41,539 nucleotides of DNA from a virus: the IMG/VR virus record IMGVR_UViG_3300012582_000008, positions 1 to 41,539 of that record; one strand, 5' to 3'. Positions 28,325 through 35,892 of the stretch are shown one piece after another. Under the pieces are notes generated by a model. That model saw nothing but the letters and a program-made list of their open reading frames with translations, did no database searches and was not told the DNA's origin. The number at the start of each line of letters is the position of its first letter. The first letter of the stretch is position 1. Made by a program: the position numbers and the translations under genes.

Positions 28325-28362
28325 AGAGTGAGTGGAGACCTTACCGGTCTGGGGCTCACTCT
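28325..28362 (+). promoter_or_regulatory. Long hairpin abutting a TTG start
   Basis: AGAGTGAG (28325-28332) pairs perfectly with CTCACTCT (28355-28362), with an inner AGACC-TTACC-GGTCT hairpin. Only TTTG follows, a weak terminator tail. It ends at the base before the TTG of the next gene and could control its translation or be a terminator from which Q acts. Confidence 0.55.
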
Positions 28363-28791
28363 TTGATTAGCGAGACACGTCGACGACTCAAAGAATGGGG
28401 CAAGTGGGCCGCCGGTGGTGAGCCCACCTTGTCCTCCATGTTCAAGTCGATTTTCAGCGGTCGCGGCGCGCAGGACTTGCGCGAAATGCCGGACTATATC
28501 CAGGAAGTCGACCATATCGTGTGCATCGCGCCGCGCGACATTCGCGCGGTCCTCATCAAATTCTACGGTACCGGTGGCACGGTGCAATCGAAGGCCATCG
28601 CGATGGGGCTCGACCGCCGTTCGTTACGCCGTCGCACCGATCGCGCCGACTGGTACGTCCACTCACAACTTGACCAAGCGCCCGCAAAGGCGTATTCAGG
28701 CGGGCACAATGACACCGCGTGTCGGACACGCCCGTGTATTGCCCCTCACCCATCAGGAAAACCCTGGAGTCTCTATGCCCGGCAAGAATGA
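28363..28791 (+). CDS. Antitermination protein Q-like / late regulator candidate
   Basis: 142 residues if started at TTG 28363. SETRRRLKEWGKWAAGG at the N-terminus and then an HTH-like segment GTVQSKAIAMGLDRRSLRRR (about 73-92) after IAPRDIRAVLIKFYGTG have the overall plan of phage Q/RinA-type late regulators. It stands a few genes upstream of the packaging genes, where lambda-like phages place Q. There is no clear Shine-Dalgarno, only GGGG before the TTG, and a hairpin covers the start. Last 40 residues look unstructured. Call is by architecture and position. Confidence 0.55.
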   Translation: MISETRRRLKEWGKWAAGGEPTLSSMFKSIFSGRGAQDLREMPDYIQEVDHIVCIAPRDIRAVLIKFYGTGGTVQSKAIAMGLDRRSLRRRTDRADWYVHSQLDQAPAKAYSGGHNDTACRTRPCIAPHPSGKPWSLYARQE

Positions 28792-28957
28792 GAATCGTCC
28801 ATCCGAACATGGTATGAGCCGCGCCAAAGGCTCGCACGGTTCGGAAACCGTGAAGTCGATTGAGCATGTGGGCTCGTCTGGGTCGCATGGCGTGCGCTTC
28901 AAAATGCCGAAAGAGGTCGTTGACCACTCGCGGGTGCGTGCGGAGCTTAAGGAATAA
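28775..28957 (+). CDS. Small protein, unknown
   Basis: 60 residues from ATG 28775 with GGAG five bases upstream. MPGKNENRPSEHGMSRAKGS is polar, followed by SHGVRFKMPKEVVDHSRVRA. Overlaps the previous gene by 17 bases and the next by one (TAATG). Confidence 0.55.
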   Translation: MPGKNENRPSEHGMSRAKGSHGSETVKSIEHVGSSGSHGVRFKMPKEVVDHSRVRAELKE

Positions 28958-29139
28958 TGTACAAGAAATCCGAGCACGCGCCACTCAAAGGCATGCACGA
29001 TCCGGATTCGGCGCTCAGCGGCGCGGCCTTGGTCGCGCGCGTCATGGCGCATAACGAACGCGTGGCGGAGCAGAACAGCCCGAAGCAGGGCGTGCGTTTT
29101 GAGTTGGAGGCCAACGACCACGCCAAGACATGCCGTTGA
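28957..29139 (+). CDS. Small protein, unknown
   Basis: 60 residues, TAATG overlap, AAGGA upstream. MYKKSEHAPLKGMHDPDSAL then SGAALVARVMAHNERVAEQN and GVRFELEANDHAKTCR. No motif recognised. Confidence 0.55.
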   Translation: MYKKSEHAPLKGMHDPDSALSGAALVARVMAHNERVAEQNSPKQGVRFELEANDHAKTCR

Positions 29140-29258
29140 TGGCCGCGCAACCGCAAAAATCCTTGAGTGACTTCATCGGGCGCCTCATGGGCGCGGTGAA
29201 GCGCAAGCCCAAGCCCTATGCGCAGGTGCGCGAGGCACAGAGGAAAGCGAAAGCATGA
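29130..29258 (+). CDS. 42-residue peptide, unknown
   Basis: MPLMAAQPQKSLSDFIGRLM then GAVKRKPKPYAQVREAQRKA: an amphipathic helix followed by a strongly basic tail. It starts ten bases inside the preceding gene and its stop overlaps the next start (ATGA). Confidence 0.45.
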   Translation: MPLMAAQPQKSLSDFIGRLMGAVKRKPKPYAQVREAQRKAKA

Positions 29259-29545
29259 TTACCCCAACGGTCGGGCGCGTGGTTTGGTATCGGCCGGCTC
29301 CGACCGAGACTATCACCGGCAATGATGGCGCGCAGCCGCTGGCTGCAATCATTGCGCATGTTTGGAGTGACACATGTGTGAATCTTGCGGTGATCGATGC
29401 CAATGGCGCTATGACCAATCGCACCAGCGTGTTTCTGTATCAGGGTGATGACTACCCGCGGCCTAGCTCGCAATTTGCCGAATGGATGCCGTACCAAAAA
29501 GCGGTAGCAGCTGGGGACATTCCTCCAGCCAAACATGCAACATGA
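29255..29545 (+). CDS. Small conserved-looking phage protein, unknown
   Basis: 96 residues, ATGA overlap. TPTVGRVVWYRPAPTETITG, LAAIIAHVWSDTCVNLAVID and FLYQGDDYPRPSSQFAEWMP resemble a small phage family found near lysis or packaging genes; the VGRVVWYRP and NLAVIDANG strands suggest a beta-barrel. Role unknown. Confidence 0.6.
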   Translation: MITPTVGRVVWYRPAPTETITGNDGAQPLAAIIAHVWSDTCVNLAVIDANGAMTNRTSVFLYQGDDYPRPSSQFAEWMPYQKAVAAGDIPPAKHAT

Positions 29546-30030
29546 AGGCATGTACCAGTTGCAAAGAAACAAAAGACCTTTCCGAATTTTATTGGACGAC
29601 ACGAAGAAATGGTGATCGCGCACGGCATAGCATTTGTTGCGTTTGCCGGCGTGCGCAATTTCGTCTATGGGCTTCTAGTGAACGCGGCAAAGCAGTGAAA
29701 CGCTCTGGAATTATGCGACGCGAATACGGCATTACGGAGCAATGTTATTCAGAAATGATGGCCCGCCAAGGTGGCGTATGCGCCATCTGCATGTGCACGG
29801 AGAGAAAACGTCATCGCACTGGTGGGGCTGTTCGGCTATGTGTGGACCACGACCATGTAACCGGTAACCCTCGGGCGCTATTGTGCAGTTCGTGCAATGT
29901 AGGGCTCGGCTCCTTTCAAGATAAGTCGCGATTGCTTGGAGCGGCGGCCGCTTACTTGAATCACTACGAAGCGCTGGAACTCGCCGCAGCGGCGCGCGCC
30001 GCAGGGCCGGAAGCCTCCTACGAAACCTGA
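29542..30030 (+). CDS. Endonuclease VII-like (His-Me finger) nuclease
   Basis: 162 residues, ATGA overlap. CTSCKETKDLSEFY (4-17) and CCVCRR form one zinc site; CAICMC and CSSCNVGLGSF another; LCVDHDHVTGNPRALLC carries the DHDH-type His-Me catalytic core. This is the phage recombination endonuclease VII layout, which resolves branched DNA before packaging, although many stand-alone members behave as homing nucleases. Position just upstream of packaging genes suits either. Confidence 0.85.
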   Translation: MKACTSCKETKDLSEFYWTTRRNGDRARHSICCVCRRAQFRLWASSERGKAVKRSGIMRREYGITEQCYSEMMARQGGVCAICMCTERKRHRTGGAVRLCVDHDHVTGNPRALLCSSCNVGLGSFQDKSRLLGAAAAYLNHYEALELAAAARAAGPEASYET

Positions 30031-30314
30031 TGCGCGAGTTGAAGTATCGGCGCCTGATGTTGGTCGCCTTTAACAAGCATGCGCGGGAAGAGAACTGCTT
30101 TCACGTCGTGGCGGAATTGAATCCTGACGTCCACTGGACGTTTGATTTGATTCAGGCGCAAGTTTTGCGCCCGATGTTCCATACGATTTACAGCAAAATG
30201 ATTCCTACCATGCCGAGTCTTGGCAATGACGGGCACGGCAATCCGACCGAGAAAGGGATGCAGGCGCTCTGCGAGTGGGAAGAGAAGTATTTCGGTGCGC
30301 CCGATCCGCCATGA
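30030..30314 (+). CDS. Small protein, unknown
   Basis: 94 residues, ATG sharing a base with the upstream stop (TGATG). LKYRRLMLVAFNKHAREENC at the start, then FDLIQAQVLRPMFHTIYSKM and EKGMQALCEWEEKYFGAPDP. Mixed helix and loop. Function not recognised. Confidence 0.55.
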   Translation: MRELKYRRLMLVAFNKHAREENCFHVVAELNPDVHWTFDLIQAQVLRPMFHTIYSKMIPTMPSLGNDGHGNPTEKGMQALCEWEEKYFGAPDPP

Positions 30315-30712
30315 GTGGTCGCGGTGTTAGGCTCGCGGATAAAGCGCTCAACTTTATCGCTCCCGGCCGGCGCATACGCCCGCTACGCGACCAGATCATC
30401 GTCAAACCGGTGCCGCTCTGGCTGTCCGACACCATCAACGCCGATTGGAGCGGTGAAGTCGTGCGTGGAGTCGTCATTGCCGCCGGCCCCGGCTGTTACC
30501 CCAACATCCACCGCCGCGGATTCAAAGACGGCAAGCCATACCGCACCGTGCGACAGTCGAGCGTATTCCGGCCCACCGAGGTCCGAATAGGCGACATCGT
30601 ACAGTTGGGCGGCATGGAAATTGGCGGTTACCTCTGGCCGAAAGTCTGGGCTGAGGGTGAATGGTGCGTCATCTGCCGCGAAGAAGATGTGGCGGTGCTC
30701 GAATGCCGATGA
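30311..30712 (+). CDS. GroES-like co-chaperonin
   Basis: 133 residues. IRPLRDQIIVKPVP (18-31) matches the first strand of GroES (IRPLHDRVIVK in E. coli); EVVRGVVIAAGPG matches the second (RGEVLAVGNG); VRIGDIVQLGG matches VKVGDIVIF; EWCVICREEDVAVLE matches EVLIMSESDILAIV. An insert of about 20 residues (NIHRRGFKDGKPYRTVRQSS) lies in the middle and the mobile loop region is altered (SDTINADWSG). T4 gp31 and related phage co-chaperonins help fold capsid protein with host GroEL. It is placed directly before terminase. Functional replacement of GroES is inference. Confidence 0.75.
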   Translation: MSGRGVRLADKALNFIAPGRRIRPLRDQIIVKPVPLWLSDTINADWSGEVVRGVVIAAGPGCYPNIHRRGFKDGKPYRTVRQSSVFRPTEVRIGDIVQLGGMEIGGYLWPKVWAEGEWCVICREEDVAVLECR

Positions 30713-31290
30713 CCCCGGAACAGAAAAAAATCAACGGCGATCGGTTGCGTGCCTACGCCAAGAAACCCGGCGAGGGCGGTCGGCCGGTGGGCTCGCGCAA
30801 CCGCTTGCAAGCGGGCTTTATGCACGCGCTCGCCGATGATTTCGCCAAGTACGGCAAGGGCGCCATTGAACACGCGCGGCGCATTGACCCCATGGGCTAC
30901 GTCAAGACCATCGCGGCGCTGATGCCGAAACAGTTTGAGCAGACCACCCCGTTAGAGGAATTGAGCGATTCCGAACTCATCGGCGCCATTGCCCTTATCC
31001 GATCCAAACTTTCTATTGGCGTTGGAGAAGGAATTAGAGAAACGCAAGAGCCGCAATCGGCTGACCGACTACCAGCCTTACCCGAAGCAACTGGAGTTCC
31101 ACCGCGCCGGTCTCGACTACCGCGAGCGGTTGTTGATGGCGGGCAACCAGCTGGGAAAGACGCTGGCCGCCGGCATGGAAACCGCGATGCACCTGACCGG
31201 CCAGTATCCGGAAAAATGGCCGGGCCGACATTGGGGCCGGCCAGTGGTGGGCTGGGCCGCGGGGGTCACGGGCGAATCGACGCGGGATAA
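30709..31290 (+). CDS. Terminase small subunit candidate (long overlap with large subunit)
   Basis: 193 residues if read to 31290. The first ~105 residues look genuine: KKPGEGGRPVGSRNRLQAGF, KYGKGAIEHARRIDPMGYVK and ELSDSELIGAIALIRSKL resemble small DUF5681-type proteins often found before terminases. After about 31020 the sequence turns Arg/Gly/Pro-rich (RRSRLPRAVVDGGQPAG) while the terminase reads in another frame, so the tail is probably a shadow. Either a stop was lost or there is a 302-base overlap. The ATG at 30709 overlaps the preceding stop; an ATG at 30703 is also possible. Confidence 0.55.
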   Translation: MTPEQKKINGDRLRAYAKKPGEGGRPVGSRNRLQAGFMHALADDFAKYGKGAIEHARRIDPMGYVKTIAALMPKQFEQTTPLEELSDSELIGAIALIRSKLSIGVGEGIRETQEPQSADRLPALPEATGVPPRRSRLPRAVVDGGQPAGKDAGRRHGNRDAPDRPVSGKMAGPTLGPASGGLGRGGHGRIDAG

Positions 31291-32410
31291 CCCGCAGCGA
31301 ATTTTGTTAGGTCGCACCGGCGCGCTCGGTACCGGTGCGATCCCCAAAGATTGCATCATCGATACCAGCGCATCACGGGGGTTGGCCGATGCGGTCGATA
31401 CCATCCATGTGCGCCATACCTCTGGCGGCGTATCGATCCTGCAATTGAAGTCCTACGAAAAGGGCCGCGAGAAATGGCAGGGCGAAACCCTGGATTTCGT
31501 TTGGTTCGATGAGGAGCCAGATGAGGACATCTACACCGAGGGCCTCACGCGCACCAATGCGACCGGCGGCATGACCTTCATTACGTTCACGCCGCTCAAA
31601 GGCATCACCGGCGTGGTGCGGCGTTTCATCATCGATCATTCGCCCGGCACGCACTACGTGCAGATGACGATTGACGATGCCGCGCATTATACCGCTGAGC
31701 AGCGTGATGCGATTATCTCAAGCTACAAATCGCACGAACGCGATGCACGAATTCGAGGTATCCCGCAATTAGGATCAGGGCGCGTGTTTCCCGTCAATCA
31801 AGATGATCTCACGGTGGACGCGTTTCCGATTCCGGAACACTGGCCGCAGATCGGCGGCTTAGACTTTGGTTGGGATCACCCTTCCGCGGCGGCGCGCCTC
31901 GCCTGGGATCGCGACAACGATATTCTCTATGTCACCGCGGTGCACCGCGCGCGCGAGCAAACGCCGGTGATGTTCTCCGCGTCCGTCAAGCCATGGGGCG
32001 CCTGGTTGCCGTGGGCCTGGCCGCACGACGGGTTGCAGCACGATAAGGGCTCCGGTGAGCAGCTGGCGGCGCAGTACCGCGCGCAAGGGCTGAACCTCAT
32101 CAAGGTACGCGCGACCTTCGAGAACGGCACCAATGGCCTAGAGGCCGGTGTCGCCGAGATGCTCGACCGCATGCAGACCGGGCGTTTGCAAGTGTTTGCG
32201 CATCTCGCGGATTGGTTTGAGGAATTCAATCTGTACCATCGCAAAGAGGGCCTCATCGTGACGCTGAACGATGACCTCATGTCGGCGACCCGTTACGCCA
32301 TGATGATGCGGCGGTTTGCCTGCGTGCACGCTAAGAAAGTCGCGGCGCTCTTGTTCGAACAGAAATTCCCTTCATCGGGCCGCAACGACGGCCTAGGGTG
32401 GATGCAATGA
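30989..32410 (+). CDS. Terminase large subunit
   Basis: 473 residues from TTG 30989 (another TTG at 31016 is possible). Walker A AGNQLGKT (51-58), Walker B LDFVWFDEE (168-176), coupling-type TFTPLKG (199-205) and a nuclease domain starting IGGLDFGWDHPSAA (288-301, D292) with later acidic residues (HDKGSG; NDDLMSATRYA). This ATPase-nuclease packages DNA into the prohead through the portal; P22-like relatives package headfuls. Start is uncertain because it lies inside the small-subunit frame and has no clear ribosome site. Confidence 0.93.
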   Translation: MPLSDPNFLLALEKELEKRKSRNRLTDYQPYPKQLEFHRAGLDYRERLLMAGNQLGKTLAAGMETAMHLTGQYPEKWPGRHWGRPVVGWAAGVTGESTRDNPQRILLGRTGALGTGAIPKDCIIDTSASRGLADAVDTIHVRHTSGGVSILQLKSYEKGREKWQGETLDFVWFDEEPDEDIYTEGLTRTNATGGMTFITFTPLKGITGVVRRFIIDHSPGTHYVQMTIDDAAHYTAEQRDAIISSYKSHERDARIRGIPQLGSGRVFPVNQDDLTVDAFPIPEHWPQIGGLDFGWDHPSAAARLAWDRDNDILYVTAVHRAREQTPVMFSASVKPWGAWLPWAWPHDGLQHDKGSGEQLAAQYRAQGLNLIKVRATFENGTNGLEAGVAEMLDRMQTGRLQVFAHLADWFEEFNLYHRKEGLIVTLNDDLMSATRYAMMMRRFACVHAKKVAALLFEQKFPSSGRNDGLGWMQ

Positions 32411-32601
32411 CCCCGAATGAAATCCGTTACCGCGAAGCGCTTCGGCATGTCGCGGTGCAGATTAATCCGCGCTACGAAACATCTGAGCTAATCATTCATC
32501 GCTTGCCCGCTATTCTCGAATTCATCGAGGACATATTGGAGGGCGGCAAGCGCCCCGGCTTCGATGACTTCATCCGTGAGAAACTAGACGCTAGTGCCTA
32601 G
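32407..32601 (+). CDS. Small protein between terminase and portal
   Basis: 64 residues, ATGA overlap with the terminase stop. MTPNEIRYREALRHVAVQIN then PAILEFIEDILEGGKRPGFD: helical, acidic. Its last bases overlap the portal GTG. Function unknown. Confidence 0.6.
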   Translation: MTPNEIRYREALRHVAVQINPRYETSELIIHRLPAILEFIEDILEGGKRPGFDDFIREKLDASA

Positions 32602-34771
32602 CATCCCGCGTGCGCAGGATAAATCAGCAGTCACGGATCAAGAAATTATAGCGGAGTGCGCGGCACGGTTGCGACTCTGTGCCGATGCGGAGACTGAAAA
32701 CCGCAGCAACGGCATGATGGCGATGGAATTTCGCGACGGCAATCAGTGGCCGGATGACCTGTACAACCAGCGCAAGATTGATAAGCGGCCCTCACTCACC
32801 ATCAATCATACCAATACCTTCGTACGCCGCGTGGTCAACAACATGCGCCAGCAACGGCCGCGCATCAAAGTGCACCCGGTGGGCGATGGCGCCGATGTCA
32901 GCAAAGCCAATGTCATCGGTGGATTGATTCGGCACATTGAGAATCTCTCGCAAGCATCGATTGCCTACGACACCGGCGGGGAATCGGCGGTCACCATCGG
33001 CTGGGGTTATTGGCGGGTGGCATCGGATTTTCTGGCGCCCGACAGTTTCGACCAGGAACTGAAAATTGTGCCGATTCGCAACCCGTTCACGGTCTATATG
33101 GACCCGTCCTCGGTGATGCCAGCCGGTGAGGATGCCGACTGGGTGATTCTGTCGCACAAAATGAAGCGCGTGGATTATGAGCGCGAATTCCCCGATGCGG
33201 ACAAGGTGAGCTACCAGGTGGTGGGCTCGGGCGATGAATTGTCCGACTGGGAGAGCAAAGACGATATTCGTCTCGCCGAATACTATCGGGTGCGCAAAAC
33301 TCAGGACACGCTATATCGCATGACCAACGGCATGGCGCTGTTCAAAGATCAGATCGAGGAATTGTCCGAGGAATTGGCCGCCGCGCAGGTCACCATTGCG
33401 ACCAACGGCCAGGGCAAGCAAGTGTCGCGCCCCTCGACGCGGCGCTTAGTCGAGTGGTACCAATTGAACGGGTTGGCCATTGTCGATCGGCGCTCGAAAG
33501 ATGATGACCCGTTGCCGGATGAGTGGATACCGGTGATCCGCTGCGAGGGCAACGTACTCGATTTGAATGGCCGGGTGCGCCGCAAGGGCATGGTCGCGGA
33601 TTTGATGGACCCGGCGCGCATGTACAATTACTGGCGCACGATGGAAACGGAACTCCTAGCGCTCGCGCCCAAGGCGCCGTTCATCGTGGCCGCCGGTCAG
33701 TTAGATGGTCATCCGGAATGGAAAGATGCTAACCAAAAGCCTTATTCTGCATTGGTCTATGAGCCGGCGTTTGTTGAGCAGCCTGATGGCTCCAAACAAG
33801 TTTTGCCGCCGCCACAGCGTATGCAGCCCATACCAGTACCGGCGGGCGCAGTGCAGGCCGCGCAAGGGGCGCAGCAGGATCTCATGGCGGTGGCGGGTAT
33901 GCCGCACGAGCCGTCCGCGGACGTGCCTGGTGCGGCTATCTCCGGCGTTGCGTTACAACGGCGTCAAGCTTTGTCGGATATCGGTCACTTCCAGTATTAC
34001 GATAACCAGACGCGCGCGATAGCCCATACCGGGCGGATTCTGCTGCAACTGATCCCGTTCTACTACGACACCGAGCGTATGCAGCGCATCATCGGTGAGG
34101 ACGGCGTGCCCTCGATGCAGGCCATCAATCAGCCGCAAGCCGGGCCGCCCACCGGCGATGGCACCGCGGTGATGCAGGTTAAGAATGACCTTACCATCGG
34201 CCGTTACGATGTGGTGATGGACACCGGCCCCGGCTACGAGACCAAGCGCCTCGAAGGCGCGGAGAGCATGTTGGAACTCCTAAAAACGCCACTCGCCGAG
34301 CCCATCGTCAAGGTGGGTTCGGATGTCATCGTGCGCGGCATGGATTTCAACGGCGCCTCGGATTTGGCCGATCGGCTGATGCCGACGAATCCGCAGAGCA
34401 TGGATAAATTGATCCAAAGCTTGCCGAAAGAGGCGCAAGGCGTGGTTCAAGCGTTGCAACAGCAGATGGGCCAGCAGTCGCAACTGATCCAGCACTTGCA
34501 ACTGGAAATCAAGTACAAGACCGATATTGAAAAAGGTTGGATGGGTGTGGAGCGCGACAAGTTGCAACTCAAGCAAAAAGAGTCGCACGAATCGAATCTC
34601 ACCAAGAAAGAAGACACGCACGTGCGGGCGGTCACCGCGCGCGATGTCGCCGAGATTCAGGCCGGCGCGCAGTTGCTCAATACGCACGCCGAAGCCGCTC
34701 ATGAAAGTGTGGCGCGGCGCGAAACGCTGGCCGCCGCCGAGAAAGCCGAACGATCTAACGGCGCCGCTTAA
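32594..34771 (+). CDS. Portal protein, P22 gp1-like
   Basis: 725 residues from GTG, the same length as P22 portal as I recall it. FRDGNQWPDDLYNQRKIDKR, LTINHTNTFVRRVVNNMRQQ and RPRIKVHPVGDGAD match the P22 gp1 family; VPIRNPFTVYMDPSS and DADWVILSHKMKR follow as expected. The C-terminal 110 residues are Gln-rich and then strongly helical (LQQQMGQQSQLIQHLQLEI; EKAERSNGAA at the end), consistent with a barrel. The dodecameric ring is the packaging channel and head-tail vertex. Confidence 0.93.
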   Translation: MPSIPRAQDKSAVTDQEIIAECAARLRLCADAETENRSNGMMAMEFRDGNQWPDDLYNQRKIDKRPSLTINHTNTFVRRVVNNMRQQRPRIKVHPVGDGADVSKANVIGGLIRHIENLSQASIAYDTGGESAVTIGWGYWRVASDFLAPDSFDQELKIVPIRNPFTVYMDPSSVMPAGEDADWVILSHKMKRVDYEREFPDADKVSYQVVGSGDELSDWESKDDIRLAEYYRVRKTQDTLYRMTNGMALFKDQIEELSEELAAAQVTIATNGQGKQVSRPSTRRLVEWYQLNGLAIVDRRSKDDDPLPDEWIPVIRCEGNVLDLNGRVRRKGMVADLMDPARMYNYWRTMETELLALAPKAPFIVAAGQLDGHPEWKDANQKPYSALVYEPAFVEQPDGSKQVLPPPQRMQPIPVPAGAVQAAQGAQQDLMAVAGMPHEPSADVPGAAISGVALQRRQALSDIGHFQYYDNQTRAIAHTGRILLQLIPFYYDTERMQRIIGEDGVPSMQAINQPQAGPPTGDGTAVMQVKNDLTIGRYDVVMDTGPGYETKRLEGAESMLELLKTPLAEPIVKVGSDVIVRGMDFNGASDLADRLMPTNPQSMDKLIQSLPKEAQGVVQALQQQMGQQSQLIQHLQLEIKYKTDIEKGWMGVERDKLQLKQKESHESNLTKKEDTHVRAVTARDVAEIQAGAQLLNTHAEAAHESVARRETLAAAEKAERSNGAA

Positions 34772-34824
34772 GTCGGCGAATCAATTTTCCCCCAAGCAAT
34801 GCGCTTCACTGCGCAGAGAGTTCT

Positions 34825-35868
34825 ATGGCCAAAGTCGTCACCTCCCAAGGTATTCAGGATTTCGTGCAGGCGGGCAAATTTGAGCAGATCAAAAATGATC
34901 CGCCCAAAAAGAAGCAGACAGAGGCACCGCCGCTGGAGGTCAAAGACAAGCCCGTGGTCGCCGATGTCAGCGATGATAAGAAAGACGACAAAGAACCGAA
35001 AAAGCCGGCGCATGACGCACCGGATGAAGACTTGGATGACGATGACGACACGCGCGCCGATATGGACAAGGATGAAAAGCTGCGCGATCGCATTGCGCGC
35101 AAGAATGCCACCATCAATCGTAAGCATCGCGAAATGCGCGAGGCGCGTGAAGCGGCGGATGAAGCCGAGCGCTTTGCCGAGAATCAGTATCAACGGGCTA
35201 CGCGTGCCGAAGCGCGAGCCGAGGCGCAGGAGCGCGAGTTAGCGGAGTGGCGGGCGAAAGCCGCGCCGCTAGAGAAGAAAGAGGAAAAGACGAAACCTGA
35301 CCCGAAGGCGTTCTACGACGACAAAGGTCAATTCAAGGCGTTTGAATACGCAGAGGAACTAGCCGCTTATTCAGCCAATAAAGCGGTTGCCGATGATCGG
35401 GCCACGCAGGCCGAGGATAAACGCAAAGCAGAGCACGCCGCGGCCGAAACCCAAGCACGGGAACGGGTGGCGGAAACGTCGAAGAAGTATCCGGATTTTG
35501 CCGAAGTGATGCAGGCGTGTGACTTGCAAACGCATAACGCGGTGCTGCAATACCTCTCCGCCAGCGAACACATCGGCGAGGTGAGTTACTACCTCGCAAA
35601 ACATCCGGACTTCGTCGAGCGCATCAACAAATTGAATCCGCTCAAAGCGATTGCGGAAATCGGCAAACTCGAATTGACCTTTGAAAAACCGCCAGCAAAA
35701 GCAGACGAGAAATCGGATGCAACGCCTGCGGTGAAAACCTCTGGAGCGCCAGCGCCCATCAAGCCCTTGTCATCCGCGACGACCGTGAACACCAACACGG
35801 ACCCTGCGAAGATGAGCTACAAGGAATTGCGCGCGTATGAACGGTCGCGGAACCGTCGGCGCTCCTAA
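34825..35868 (+). CDS. Scaffolding protein
   Basis: 347 residues. Acidic/Lys-rich disordered N-terminal third (DEDLDDDDDTRADMDKDEK), long charged helices (EAREAADEAERFAENQYQRA; TRAEARAEAQERELAEWRAK), and a small basic C-terminal helix-turn (MSYKELRAYERSRNRRRS) like the coat-binding domain of P22 gp8. It lies between portal and coat as in P22. It directs coat assembly into proheads and exits later. Confidence 0.85.
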   Translation: MAKVVTSQGIQDFVQAGKFEQIKNDPPKKKQTEAPPLEVKDKPVVADVSDDKKDDKEPKKPAHDAPDEDLDDDDDTRADMDKDEKLRDRIARKNATINRKHREMREAREAADEAERFAENQYQRATRAEARAEAQERELAEWRAKAAPLEKKEEKTKPDPKAFYDDKGQFKAFEYAEELAAYSANKAVADDRATQAEDKRKAEHAAAETQARERVAETSKKYPDFAEVMQACDLQTHNAVLQYLSASEHIGEVSYYLAKHPDFVERINKLNPLKAIAEIGKLELTFEKPPAKADEKSDATPAVKTSGAPAPIKPLSSATTVNTNTDPAKMSYKELRAYERSRNRRRS

Positions 35869-35892
35869 AACAACTTTTAGGAGAACGTCCCC

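Noticed and set aside
29542-30030. Retrohoming or group I intron associated with the endonuclease VII-like gene
   Set aside because: The gene overlaps its neighbours by start/stop coupling and does not interrupt a recognisable split gene.
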